Shown here: positions 40,733-48,757 of the stretch, one piece after another
How the letters are laid out: every line of letters begins with the position of its first letter
Numbering within the stretch: position 1 is the stretch's first letter
Origin: CAKSEI01 sp964403505
Lineage (GTDB): Bacteria; Bacillota; Clostridia; Oscillospirales; CAG-272
Assembly: GCA_964403505.1 (NCBI GenBank)
Contig: CAYOFP010000004.1
Span: forward strand, 53,684-117,683
Direction: 5' to 3'
DNA length: 64,000 nucleotides
The notes under the pieces: model-generated
What the model saw: only the letters and a program-made list of their open reading frames with translations
Databases searched by the model: none
Told to the model about the DNA's origin: nothing
Program-made: the position numbers and the translations under genes

Positions 40733-42031
40733 ATGGATTCAATGTGGCTGAAATACGCAGACATGCCGAAATTCGATACTCCGGCAAAAGATATAGAAAC
40801 AGACACGCTCATAATCGGCGCAGGAATGGCAGGAATACTGTGCGGATATTTCCTTGAGCGTGCAGGAAAGGACTATACGATCGTTGAGGCAAACAGGATC
40901 GCATGCGGCATAACGGAACATACGACAGCAAAGATCACCTCTCAGCACGGTCTGATCTACGGAAAGCTGATTCGTGAGTTCGGGCACAAAAAGGCGAAGC
41001 TCTATCTCGAGGCAAACGAGGCGGCGATCAAAAAATACCGTGCGTTATGTCATGACGCAGACTGCGATTTCGAGGAAAAATGCGCATTTGTTTACTCAAA
41101 AGACGACAGAGGCAAACTTCTCAAGGAGATATCGGACTTAAAAAGCATCGGCTGTCACGCATATTATTCATCTCAGACGCCGCTCCCCCTGCAGACGGCC
41201 GGGGCGGTAAAATTCACTACCCAAGCGCAGTTCAATCCCCTTAGATTCATCTCTCATATCGCAAAGGGACTGAATATTTACGAAAACACCGAAATAAAAG
41301 AGCTCAAAGGATTCACGGCATATACCGCAAACCACAAAATAAAAGCAAAAAACATCATCATCACGACTCACTTCCCTTTTATAAATAAACACGGTCTGTA
41401 TTTTCTGAAAATGTACCAGAATCGCTCGTATGTGATAGCGCTGGAGGGTGCGCCCGACTATGGCGGTATGTATATCGACGAGGCAGAGGGCGGTCTTTCC
41501 TTCCGAAATTACAAGGATCTTTTGCTGCTCGGCGGCGAGAGCCACAGGACAGGCAAGCCAAGCGGCGCATGGGATGCGCTCGAAAATTTCGCTATGCATA
41601 AAATCCCCGGATGCCGTGTCAGATACCGCTTTGCGGCGCAGGACTGCATGACCCTCGACGGGATACCGTATATCGGCAGGTATTCTAAGAATACAGACGG
41701 CTTGTATGTCGCAACGGGCTTCAACAAATGGGGCATGACCTCGTCTATGGTTGCGGCATCGCTTTTATGCGATATGATATGCGAAAAAGACAATAAATAC
41801 GCAGAGGTCTTTTCCCCATCGAGGAGCATCCTGCACCCTCAGCTCGCCGTAAACGCATATGAGGCGCTGTGCTCATGGTGCTGCCCTACGACAAAGCGTT
41901 GTCCCCACCTCGGCTGTGCGCTCAAATGGAATAAGCACGAGCATACATGGGACTGCCCGTGTCACGGCTCACGTTTTACCGAGGACGGAAAACTGATCGA
42001 CAACCCTGCAACCGGTGATTTAAAAAAATAA
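40733..42031 (+). CDS. FAD-dependent oxidoreductase with C-terminal Rieske domain
   Basis: 432 residues. N-terminal FAD domain of the DAO type (IIGAGMAGILCGYFLERAG) and a glycine/D-amino-acid-oxidase-like body; the last 60 residues are a Rieske 2Fe-2S domain with CPHLGCALKW and CPCHGSRF giving the Cys-His and Cys-His ligands. This fusion is known in bacteria but its substrate is not established. GGTGATATT before ATG. Stands alone on the plus strand, divergent from galM. Confidence 0.9.
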   Translation: MDSMWLKYADMPKFDTPAKDIETDTLIIGAGMAGILCGYFLERAGKDYTIVEANRIACGITEHTTAKITSQHGLIYGKLIREFGHKKAKLYLEANEAAIKKYRALCHDADCDFEEKCAFVYSKDDRGKLLKEISDLKSIGCHAYYSSQTPLPLQTAGAVKFTTQAQFNPLRFISHIAKGLNIYENTEIKELKGFTAYTANHKIKAKNIIITTHFPFINKHGLYFLKMYQNRSYVIALEGAPDYGGMYIDEAEGGLSFRNYKDLLLLGGESHRTGKPSGAWDALENFAMHKIPGCRVRYRFAAQDCMTLDGIPYIGRYSKNTDGLYVATGFNKWGMTSSMVAASLLCDMICEKDNKYAEVFSPSRSILHPQLAVNAYEALCSWCCPTTKRCPHLGCALKWNKHEHTWDCPCHGSRFTEDGKLIDNPATGDLKK

Positions 42032-42061
42032 CGTATCTTACAGTTTTGTATATATTTTCAC

Positions 42062-42089
42062 TTGAAAAATATCATTATTTTGGTATAAT
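42062..42089 (+). promoter_or_regulatory. promoter of the phosphoesterase-trmO-esterase operon
   Basis: TTGAAA, 16 bases, TATAAT with extended TGG. Confidence 0.65.
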
Positions 42090-42128
42090 ATAACATATAA
42101 TATCGCAAAAATTTTTGGAGGTTCGATA

Positions 42129-43247
42129 ATGAAACTTTATGAAGGCTTTGTATGTCACCCGACAGTATGCGCTGTCGGCGAAAAATATCAGATAATGATA
42201 CCCGTCAAGTACGATATGCTGATCTCGGTCCGGATAGGAGACAGAGAGTATTTCAATCACTCGAACGGAATACGCATATCCTCAGGCGAAGTGCAGAGGA
42301 TCACAGTACCCCAAAAGGCGCTCGATGCGGCAAAAAAATACACCGTCACCGTGCGCAAAATGATAGAGCGCAAGCCCTATTACCCGGTAACCGAGGACCT
42401 GATCGAGTTAGAGTACGATTTCAAGCCGCTCGAAAAGACGGAAAACATCAATATATATCAGGTAGCAGACGCACACGGCGTCATAACCGAAGCAATTGAC
42501 GCCGGAAAATACTACGGGGACGACACCGACCTCATCGTGCTGAACGGCGACGTGCTGGATTCGGCATCGAGCGTGGAGGCGATCATCGCACTCTACAAAA
42601 TAGCATCGGGAATCGGAGGCGGCGGAATCCCCTGCGTCATTTCACGTGGAAATCACGACCTGCGCGGCATCTGCGCAGAGAGGCTCGCAAATTACATGCC
42701 GAATGACAACGGAAACTCCTATTATACCTTCCGTGTCGGATGCATATGGGGGATCCTCGTCGATTGCGGCGAGGATAAGGTCGACGAACATGCAGAATAC
42801 GGCCACACCATCTGCTGTCATGAATTCCGCCTCGAGGAGACCGATTTTATCAAAGAAGTCATCGAAAACGCAGACAAGGAATATTCGGCAGACGACGTCA
42901 AATACCGCCTTGTGATTTCACATAATCCCTTTGCGCATACCATCTATCCCCCGTTTGATATCGAGCAACCCCTCTTTGCAGAATGGTCAAAGCTCTTAAA
43001 GGATCATGTAAAGCCGGATCTTATGCTCTGCGGACACATTCACACCCTCGCAATATCCGAGTACGGAGGCGAATACGACCAAAAGGGACAGCCCTGCCGC
43101 ACGCTGATCGGCTCTGATGTCAAGAAAAACGAGGACGGCAGCGCAGTATACACGGGCATGGGCGTGACCCTGCACGAAGAACAGGCGGATGTAGTATTCA
43201 ATTCAAATGAAAAGGTCATTGAAGAACACACCGTAAGATACAAATAA
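42129..43247 (+). CDS. calcineurin-like metallophosphoesterase
   Basis: 372 residues. An N-terminal beta-rich part (1-110) precedes the metallophosphoesterase domain: VADAHGV, LNGDVLD, SRGNHDLRG, VISHNPF and CGHIHTLA supply the two-metal site. No signal peptide, so probably cytoplasmic. Substrate unknown. GGAGG seven bases before the ATG. First of three closely spaced genes. Confidence 0.92.
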   Translation: MKLYEGFVCHPTVCAVGEKYQIMIPVKYDMLISVRIGDREYFNHSNGIRISSGEVQRITVPQKALDAAKKYTVTVRKMIERKPYYPVTEDLIELEYDFKPLEKTENINIYQVADAHGVITEAIDAGKYYGDDTDLIVLNGDVLDSASSVEAIIALYKIASGIGGGGIPCVISRGNHDLRGICAERLANYMPNDNGNSYYTFRVGCIWGILVDCGEDKVDEHAEYGHTICCHEFRLEETDFIKEVIENADKEYSADDVKYRLVISHNPFAHTIYPPFDIEQPLFAEWSKLLKDHVKPDLMLCGHIHTLAISEYGGEYDQKGQPCRTLIGSDVKKNEDGSAVYTGMGVTLHEEQADVVFNSNEKVIEEHTVRYK

Positions 43248-43252
43248 GAACC

Positions 43253-43930
43253 GTGGAAATCAAGGAGATCGCACATATACATACGCTCTTTCCCGACAAA
43301 TTCGGCATACCGAGGCAAAGCGGCATGGCGGACCTCCCCTGCGAGATCGTATTCACCCCCGAATACCGGGTCGATGAAGCTCTGCGTGGGATAGAGGATT
43401 TTTCACATCTGTGGCTGATATGGGGATTTTCCCTCTCCGATAAAAAGAAGTGGTCGCCCACCGTGCGCCCACCGAGGCTCGGCGGCAATAAGCGTATCGG
43501 CGTTTTCGCCACACGCTCGCCCTACCGACCGAACCCGATCGGTCTGTCCTCGGTCAGGCTCTTAAGCGTGGAAAAGACCGATAAATACGGAAAAATACTG
43601 CGCATCTCCGGTGCGGATATGGCAGACGGCACGCCGATCTACGATATCAAGCCGTATCTTGCCTACACAGACTCGCACCCGGACGCCGCAGGAGCATATG
43701 CTGACGACGCTCTGCGTCATATGCTCGATGTTGAGTTTGCCCCCGGAACGGAAGCACTGCTCCCGTCTGAGCTGATACAGGGGGTACGCTCACTGCTCGC
43801 CTGCGATCCCCGCCCGTCGTATCACGACGACCCCGGGCGGATATACGGCGTACATATAGCAGGATACGACATACGGTTTACCGTCGAAAAAAACAAATTA
43901 ACAGTTAAGGAAATCATACAAAATGGCTAA
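43253..43930 (+). CDS. trmO: tRNA (N6-threonylcarbamoyladenosine37-N6)-methyltransferase TrmO
   Basis: 225 residues of the TsaA/TrmO family, which adds a methyl group to t6A37 in tRNA-Thr. Blocks: FGIPRQSGMADLPCEIVF, FSHLWLIWGF, IGVFATRSPYRPNPIGLS and DGTPIYDIKPYLAYTDSHP. The start is GTG, five bases after the preceding stop, with a poor ribosome site, so coupling to the phosphoesterase is likely. Overlaps the esterase gene by eight bases. Confidence 0.94.
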   Translation: MEIKEIAHIHTLFPDKFGIPRQSGMADLPCEIVFTPEYRVDEALRGIEDFSHLWLIWGFSLSDKKKWSPTVRPPRLGGNKRIGVFATRSPYRPNPIGLSSVRLLSVEKTDKYGKILRISGADMADGTPIYDIKPYLAYTDSHPDAAGAYADDALRHMLDVEFAPGTEALLPSELIQGVRSLLACDPRPSYHDDPGRIYGVHIAGYDIRFTVEKNKLTVKEIIQNG

Positions 43931-44708
43931 TTTAGAAGTTCACTTCATGTCCGGTTTTTTAGGTCAAAGCGTCGGCATGAATGTCATCCTGCCCGAGTTA
44001 AGACCCGGAGATAAGACCGCAGACGGCAGAACAGTCGGGGAGAAATTCCCTGTTCTCTACCTTTTGCACGGTCTGTCCGATGACTATACCGGCTGGGCGA
44101 GGTATTCCTCGATCGAAAGATATGCAAGAGATTACGGCATTGCGGTCGTTATGCCCGACGGAGCGATCAATTTCTATGCAGATAACCCGAAGGGAAGCAG
44201 ATACTATTACAGTCTGATCGCAAAAGAGATACCCGATTTCTGTAAGAGACATTTCGCCTGTATATCCGACAAGCGAGAGGATACATACATCGCAGGTCTT
44301 TCCATGGGCGGCTACGGCGCACTGAAAATAGCCCTCTCCATGCCGCAGACATACTGTGCCGCCGCCTCGTTTTCAGGTGCGGTCGATATCGAAGAATATG
44401 TAAATGATGAAATGATACGTGACAGATCATTCTGGGATTATGTTCTGGAGGATACCGCAAACGTAAAGGGTTCAAGAGACGATGTCTTCCACCTCGCAGA
44501 TCAATGCAAAGAGAATAATGCCAAGCCCCGTATCTACATGTGGTGCGGCACGGAGGATGCTCTCTTGCCGTCAAATGAGAAATTGGCAAAGCACCTTTCC
44601 GGGCTCGGATACGATCTGACATACAATACCTCGGGCGGAACCCACTCGTGGCAGTATTGGGACGAGCAGATAAATAAAGCGATCGCATGGATGTTCGCCG
44701 CAAAATAA
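43923..44708 (+). CDS. alpha/beta-hydrolase esterase (tributyrin esterase/EstA type)
   Basis: 261 residues. YLLHGLSDDYTGWARYSSIE is the oxyanion block, GLSMGGYGALKIAL the nucleophile elbow (Ser in GLSMG), CGTEDALL supplies the acid and SGGTHSWQYWDEQ the catalytic histidine. No signal peptide. Short-chain ester or feruloyl-type substrates are usual for the family. Last gene of the phosphoesterase-trmO-esterase unit. Confidence 0.9.
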   Translation: MANLEVHFMSGFLGQSVGMNVILPELRPGDKTADGRTVGEKFPVLYLLHGLSDDYTGWARYSSIERYARDYGIAVVMPDGAINFYADNPKGSRYYYSLIAKEIPDFCKRHFACISDKREDTYIAGLSMGGYGALKIALSMPQTYCAAASFSGAVDIEEYVNDEMIRDRSFWDYVLEDTANVKGSRDDVFHLADQCKENNAKPRIYMWCGTEDALLPSNEKLAKHLSGLGYDLTYNTSGGTHSWQYWDEQINKAIAWMFAAK

Positions 44709-44717
44709 AAAAATCTA

Positions 44718-44746
44718 TTGCATTTATGAAATTTTAGTGATATACT
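44718..44746 (+). promoter_or_regulatory. promoter of tRNA-Val(CAC)
   Basis: TTGCAT, 17 bases, TATACT, 22 bases before the tRNA. Confidence 0.72.
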
Positions 44747-44768
44747 GAATAAGCAGCATATCACAAAC

Positions 44769-44845
44769 GGAGGCATAGCTCAGTTGGTCAGAGCGCACGG
44801 TTCACATCCGTGAGGTCGTAGGTTCGAGCCCCACTGTCTCCACCA
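44769..44845 (+). tRNA. tRNA-Val (CAC)
   Basis: 77 bases with encoded CCA. Acceptor GGAGGCA/TGTCTCC (one G-T pair), anticodon loop TTCACAT closed by ACGG/CCGT. Confidence 0.92.
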
Positions 44846-44877
44846 GAAAAAGCACTTGCTTTCGCAAGTGCTTTTTC
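44846..44877 (+). terminator. terminator of tRNA-Val(CAC)
   Basis: Stem GAAAAAGCACTTGC/GCAAGTGCTTTTTC with loop TTTC. An identical 42-base copy including flanks occurs 280 bases downstream. Confidence 0.88.
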
Positions 44878-45059
44878 AATGAAATAAATCCCTTGCGGGA
44901 TTTGTGAAATGCACTTCGTGCGTGAAATATGGCTTCGCCATGTGAAATGCCTGCGGGCGTGAGGAGATTTATTTTATTTCACATTTCGGCGTAAGCCGAA
45001 ATATTTCACAATGACCGAAGGTCATTATTTCACATCGAGCGAAGCGAGATATTTCATTG
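44878..45059 (+). repeat. hairpin array 1 (repeat family D)
   Basis: Bounded by the inverted repeat CAATGAAATA/TATTTCATTG. Contains a row of short hairpins with unlike stems, mostly with TTCG-like loops: ATCCC/GGGAT, GCAC/GTGC, TGGC/GCCA, GCC/GGC, then TTTCGG/CCGAAA, ATGAC/GTCAT, TCG/CGA. Linkers in the left half read GTGAAAT, in the right half ATTTCAC, so the linkers can also pair with each other. No coding potential. Confidence 0.8.
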
Positions 45060-45071
45060 GTATATTACAAG

Positions 45072-45094
45072 GGTTCAAATCCCTCAACCCCAAA
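45072..45094 (+). pseudogene. tRNA 3' fragment (T-arm remnant)
   Basis: AGGGTTCAAATCCCT followed by CAACCCCA looks like the T-arm and acceptor 3' strand of a lost tRNA gene. It lies between hairpin array 1 and a second copy of the tRNA-Val terminator, as expected if a tRNA-terminator-array unit had been duplicated in tandem. Confidence 0.45.
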
Positions 45095-45125
45095 CGCAAA
45101 ATATCTTTTTCGTAGCCGCCTCACA

Positions 45126-45157
45126 GAAAAAGCACTTGCTTTCGCAAGTGCTTTTTC
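45126..45157 (+). terminator. duplicate of the tRNA-Val terminator
   Basis: Exact copy of the hairpin at 44846-44877 with the following CAATGAAAT; no intact gene precedes it. Confidence 0.75.
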
Positions 45158-45158
45158 A

Positions 45159-45258
45159 ATGAAATTTGCCCTTTGGGCAAGTGAAATAGCTTCGCTGTGA
45201 AATATTTGCTTCACAAATGTGAAATATGCCTTCGGCATATGAGGGCAAATTTCATTTC
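45159..45258 (+). repeat. hairpin array 2 (repeat family D)
   Basis: Bounded by GAAATTTGCCC/GGGCAAATTTC. Hairpins GCCC/GGGC, AGC/GCT, ATTTG/CAAAT and TATGCC/GGCATA are separated by GTGAAAT linkers. Corresponds to the left half of array 1 with different stems and the same linkers and loops. Confidence 0.8.
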
Positions 45259-45316
45259 ATCCGAACGGTACATTGTATTTGTTACAAATCGATTCTTGAT
45301 TCCTTACCTATCAGAT

Positions 45317-46795
45317 TCACTTTTGCTGCGGCACATAGTCGTCTATTTTCAGTATTCCGTGTTTTCCGTCCTTGCGAACTACGGCGTATCCCTCACTGAA
45401 AACGGAACAATAGTTATACTCGAGCGGCACAACGACCTCACCTGCGGTATTCACATACCCGTATTTGAAATCTTTTGCCACCGGAGTCAGACCGTCGCTG
45501 AAGTATCCGACATAGTCATATTCAAGCGGTACGGCAATCTCTCCTGCCTTATTGATAAATCCGACCTTTTCATCCTTAAGCAACGGCGCAAAGCCGTTTT
45601 TGAAAAAGCTTCCTCCCATAATACAGATATTATATCCGTTTAGCCAATCGTATTCCATCGGTACGACGAACTTGCCCGAATGATCAACATAGCCGACCTT
45701 ACCGTCTTTTTTCACAAAACAAAGCGCATCATCTCCCGTATCAGCTTCATCGTACTCTATGGAAACGATCACCTCGTTTTTCCGATTTATAAAGCCGTAT
45801 TTTCCGTTTAAATAAACACGGGAGATCCCATTTTCAAACGAAGATATCCCATCGTATTTAACGGGAATAATCTCATTACCGTCATAATCAAGGTATCCTT
45901 GCTTATCCTCTTTTTTCACTAACAGCATTCCCTTTTCGTATAAGAAGATATTATCATCATATTCAAACGGAATCAATATCTCATTTGACGTATTAACACA
46001 ACCGTATTTGCCCTCCGCTTTCAATGAGAAAAGCCCGTCGCCTATCGGTCTCGCATCTTCATATTCAAGCGGGATGATCACATCTCCCGCACGATCTATA
46101 ATTCCGCTCTTACCGTTTTTACGCGCGCCGAAATATTCGCCGTCAAACAGGGATTCGTCATCAAAGAATTCGTAACAGTCCCAAACATTCTCGTATATGA
46201 GCGGAATGATCACTTGATTATCTGATGTGATTACTCCGACCTTTTCGTCTGTTTCCGCACGAATCGTTCCGTTATCCAATTTGCTCAGATTGTCATATTC
46301 AAACGGAATGACAAGCTCACCCGCCGTATTGTATGCCCCGTACTTATCGCCTTTTTGCATAATGGCAATTCCATGGTAAAAGGACGCCGCATCATTATCA
46401 TACTCAAACGGCACGACCATCTCACCTGCGGTATTGATAAATCCCCATTTTCCGCCCTTTTTCGCATGGGCAAGCCCGTATTCATCTACAAATCTTATCT
46501 CTTCGTATTCAAACGGTACGACTGTCTCGCCTTCCGTATTTATCAATCCGTAAGGGCCGAACTCATTCTTCTTTGCTATAGACACTCCATAGCGAAAATC
46601 GCCCATGCTATAGCAATCTAATACAGGCTCTATCACAACACTGACTTTATCGGAGCCATAATGCTCAAATGTAGGTTCTGTCACGGCGCTGTCCTGTTCG
46701 GAATTTTCGGGGATTATTATGTCCTCGGTTTTGGCGCAAGAGCAGAGTGCGAGTACCACTGCTGTCAAAATAGTAATCCATCTGATAGTTTTCAT
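45317..46795 (-). CDS. WG-repeat lipoprotein
   Basis: 492 residues. Signal peptide with lipobox LCSC (Cys20), a short linker, then eleven WG repeats of about 38-45 residues of the form YGFINTAGEVVVPLEYD and a partial twelfth (HGILKIDD). The repeats are expected to form a surface-exposed solenoid or propeller; WG-repeat proteins are of unknown function, probably binding proteins. AAGGAGATGATTCT precedes the ATG at 46795. Neighbours give no clue. Confidence 0.9.
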   Translation of the reverse strand: MKTIRWITILTAVVLALCSCAKTEDIIIPENSEQDSAVTEPTFEHYGSDKVSVVIEPVLDCYSMGDFRYGVSIAKKNEFGPYGLINTEGETVVPFEYEEIRFVDEYGLAHAKKGGKWGFINTAGEMVVPFEYDNDAASFYHGIAIMQKGDKYGAYNTAGELVIPFEYDNLSKLDNGTIRAETDEKVGVITSDNQVIIPLIYENVWDCYEFFDDESLFDGEYFGARKNGKSGIIDRAGDVIIPLEYEDARPIGDGLFSLKAEGKYGCVNTSNEILIPFEYDDNIFLYEKGMLLVKKEDKQGYLDYDGNEIIPVKYDGISSFENGISRVYLNGKYGFINRKNEVIVSIEYDEADTGDDALCFVKKDGKVGYVDHSGKFVVPMEYDWLNGYNICIMGGSFFKNGFAPLLKDEKVGFINKAGEIAVPLEYDYVGYFSDGLTPVAKDFKYGYVNTAGEVVVPLEYNYCSVFSEGYAVVRKDGKHGILKIDDYVPQQK

Positions 46796-47050
46796 AGAAT
46801 CATCTCCTTTTCTATCTTTCATCGCATATGCGGCCCCTTCATCTATATAGACGTAAAAAAACGCAAAAGGTTACAGCAGAATCGAAATTTTTTCTGAAAT
46901 TTTTTCACAGAGCTGAACTGTACCTCGTTTTAATCCGATTTCCTTTGTCCTCTGCGTTTGCAAAATATAGTTCCTTGCCCTTATGAAATTGTCGCGCGTA
47001 AGCTTTTACATAGTTTACCTATCTTTCTTTGCAACAAATATTGTTGCAAA
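46796..47050. other. intergenic region with a perfect inverted repeat
   Basis: No gene seen. TTTGCAACAA/TTGTTGCAAA with a three-base centre (47028-47050) abuts the stop of the methyltransferase pseudogene; there is no T tract, so it is either a weak 3' hairpin or a binding site. Confidence 0.5.
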
Positions 47051-47797
47051 TTATGGCTTTCTCACGTAAATGCTTGCAGAATAGCGAATGCTTTTTGATT
47101 CTTCCATTTCAATGAATCGTTCTACTGTAAAGCCTGCAAGTTCCATTTCGTTAATATAGCCGCTTCTGTCATTGCCTCTTGCCGGAACTAAGGGGAGCAT
47201 TACCTCTAATTCACCGTTTGCGGTAGTCGCTTTACGGGCAAAAGGCGTATCATAGTCATAACCGGTTATGTTCAGCCATTCCTCATATGAACCAACAGGC
47301 GATTTTACTATCTGATCTTTGTGTTCATCATCTCTGTATAACTCCTTGTAAAACAACATCGGTGCATTGCCCTTGAGAGACGAAAAAGCATTTCTCAAAT
47401 AGGCTCGTCTATCGCCGTCAGTTACAAGCATATGAAAACCCATACAATCAAGAGCCGCATCATATGTCTCGGTTGGGCGTTGTTTCACCATATCAAGGAT
47501 ATCTACCCTTGCATTCGGATAATCTTTTAGTGCATCATTCGCCTTTTTAACTGCGGTGGGAGAAATGTCAAAACCTGTATAACGGCAACCGAGTTCTGAT
47601 AATATAACTCCGCCTGCACCTTCACCGCAAGCGAATTCAACAATGCTTTTGCCTTTTAAATTGTTGTCTTCAACCCAAGCTTTAAGTGCAGCATAAAGTT
47701 CCTCATCGTCGGGAGAATGGCCCCAACGTTCAGCGCCTGCTTGATAAACCGTTTTATATCTCTTTTAAAAGAACAAATAATAAGGTTTGTTTTCCAC
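47051..47797 (-). pseudogene. class I SAM-dependent methyltransferase with an in-frame TAA at codon 11
   Basis: From a GTG at 47797 (GGAGG eight bases upstream) the frame reads ten codons (VENKPYYLFF, first residue translated as Met), then TAA at 47765-47767, then continues uninterrupted for 237 codons: KRYKTVYQAGAERWGHSPDD, VEFACGEGAGGVILSELGC (SAM loop), GFDISPTAVKKAND, CMGFHMLV and so on. GAA to TAA would be a single change. The 3' 146 codons after an internal ATG could be made but would lack the SAM loop. AT-rich. Substrate unknown. Confidence 0.75.
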
Positions 47798-47847
47798 TTA
47801 CTTTTCCTCCGTCAAAAATATATTTTAATAAACCGCAACACTTCTTT

Positions 47848-47876
47848 AGTATACCATAAAGTATAAATATAGGCAA
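47848..47876 (-). promoter_or_regulatory. promoter of the methyltransferase pseudogene
   Basis: TTGCCT, 17 bases, TATACT on the minus strand; seemingly intact. Confidence 0.6.
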
Positions 47877-47882
47877 CAACAC

Positions 47883-47911
47883 TTGATATTCACTTGATTT
47901 TGCGATACAAT
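47883..47911 (+). promoter_or_regulatory. promoter of the DUF1624 gene
   Basis: TTGATA, 17 bases, TACAAT, 38 bases before the ATG. Confidence 0.65.
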
Positions 47912-47949
47912 GATATCAGAAAATGATAGGACGGTTTTGATAAAAAGGC

Positions 47950-48681
47950 ATGTCGGATAATAAAACAAAACGTGAAAGAATACAGTTGATCGACGCTCTG
48001 CGGGGGCTTGCTGTCGTATTGATGGTCATACATCATTTTTTATACGACCTCACCGAGTTTCTCGATGCGCCCATATGGCTTTTCAGTAACCCGGTATTTG
48101 ATATACTTCATTATATCTTTGCAGGGCTCTTCATCCTGCTGTCGGGTGTTTCATCACGTTTTTCACGAAATAACCTGAAACGGGGCGTCATCGTCCTTCT
48201 GATAGCCGCACTCATAACGCTCGTCACGGTTCTTATGGATATGCCGATCCTCTATGGCGTTTTACATCTTCTCGGGTCGTGCATGGTCTTTTATGCTCTG
48301 ACGCACAAGCTGTGGGAGAGGATACCGCCTGCGGTAATGCCCATCCTATGCGCAGCGCTGCTCATCCTGAGTGCGCTCGCCGTGCGCAATTTTGCTTTGC
48401 CGTATGAATACGCAAAATACTTATGGTTTCTCGGTTTTACATACCCCGGTTTTTACAGCGCAGATTACTTCCCTGTTTTTCCGTGGATATTCGTTTTTCT
48501 TTTCGGCACATGGGCAGGAAAATATATAGCCGAAAGAAAACTGCCCGAAAAATTCTATACCCTCACAGTACCCATCCTGCCGAAGATAGGGCGCAGGGCG
48601 CTGATTATATACATTGTACATCAGCCTGTTTTATACGGCGTGACTCTGCTGATCGGATATATCGCAGAACATGTATTTTGA
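47950..48681 (+). CDS. DUF1624/heparan-alpha-glucosaminide N-acetyltransferase-like membrane protein
   Basis: 243 residues with about seven membrane helices. RIQLIDALRGLAVVLMVIHH at the start holds the R and H residues shared with acyltransferase-3 and HGSNAT proteins, and YIVHQPVLYG near the C-terminus is the matching end. Probably a membrane acyl- or acetyltransferase for glycan precursors; acceptor unknown. Ribosome site weak (AAAAAGG). Confidence 0.85.
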   Translation: MSDNKTKRERIQLIDALRGLAVVLMVIHHFLYDLTEFLDAPIWLFSNPVFDILHYIFAGLFILLSGVSSRFSRNNLKRGVIVLLIAALITLVTVLMDMPILYGVLHLLGSCMVFYALTHKLWERIPPAVMPILCAALLILSALAVRNFALPYEYAKYLWFLGFTYPGFYSADYFPVFPWIFVFLFGTWAGKYIAERKLPEKFYTLTVPILPKIGRRALIIYIVHQPVLYGVTLLIGYIAEHVF

Positions 48682-48695
48682 TTTTAGCTACTATA

Positions 48696-48724
48696 TTGCG
48701 ATTTAAGCTATATTATGGTATAAT
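48696..48724 (+). promoter_or_regulatory. promoter of uxaBA
   Basis: TTGCGA, 17 bases, TATAAT with extended TGG. Confidence 0.65.
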
Positions 48725-48757
48725 AATTTGGTTTACAAAACAAATATCGGAGGAAGC

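Noticed and set aside
44878..45258. CRISPR-like array (constant units separated by variable units)
   Set aside because: The constant parts are only 7-9 bases, the variable parts are self-complementary hairpins of irregular length, and no cas genes are present.
45197..45643. 148-codon plus-strand frame after the hairpin arrays
   Set aside because: Begins in the array and runs antisense to the WG-repeat gene; no ribosome site.
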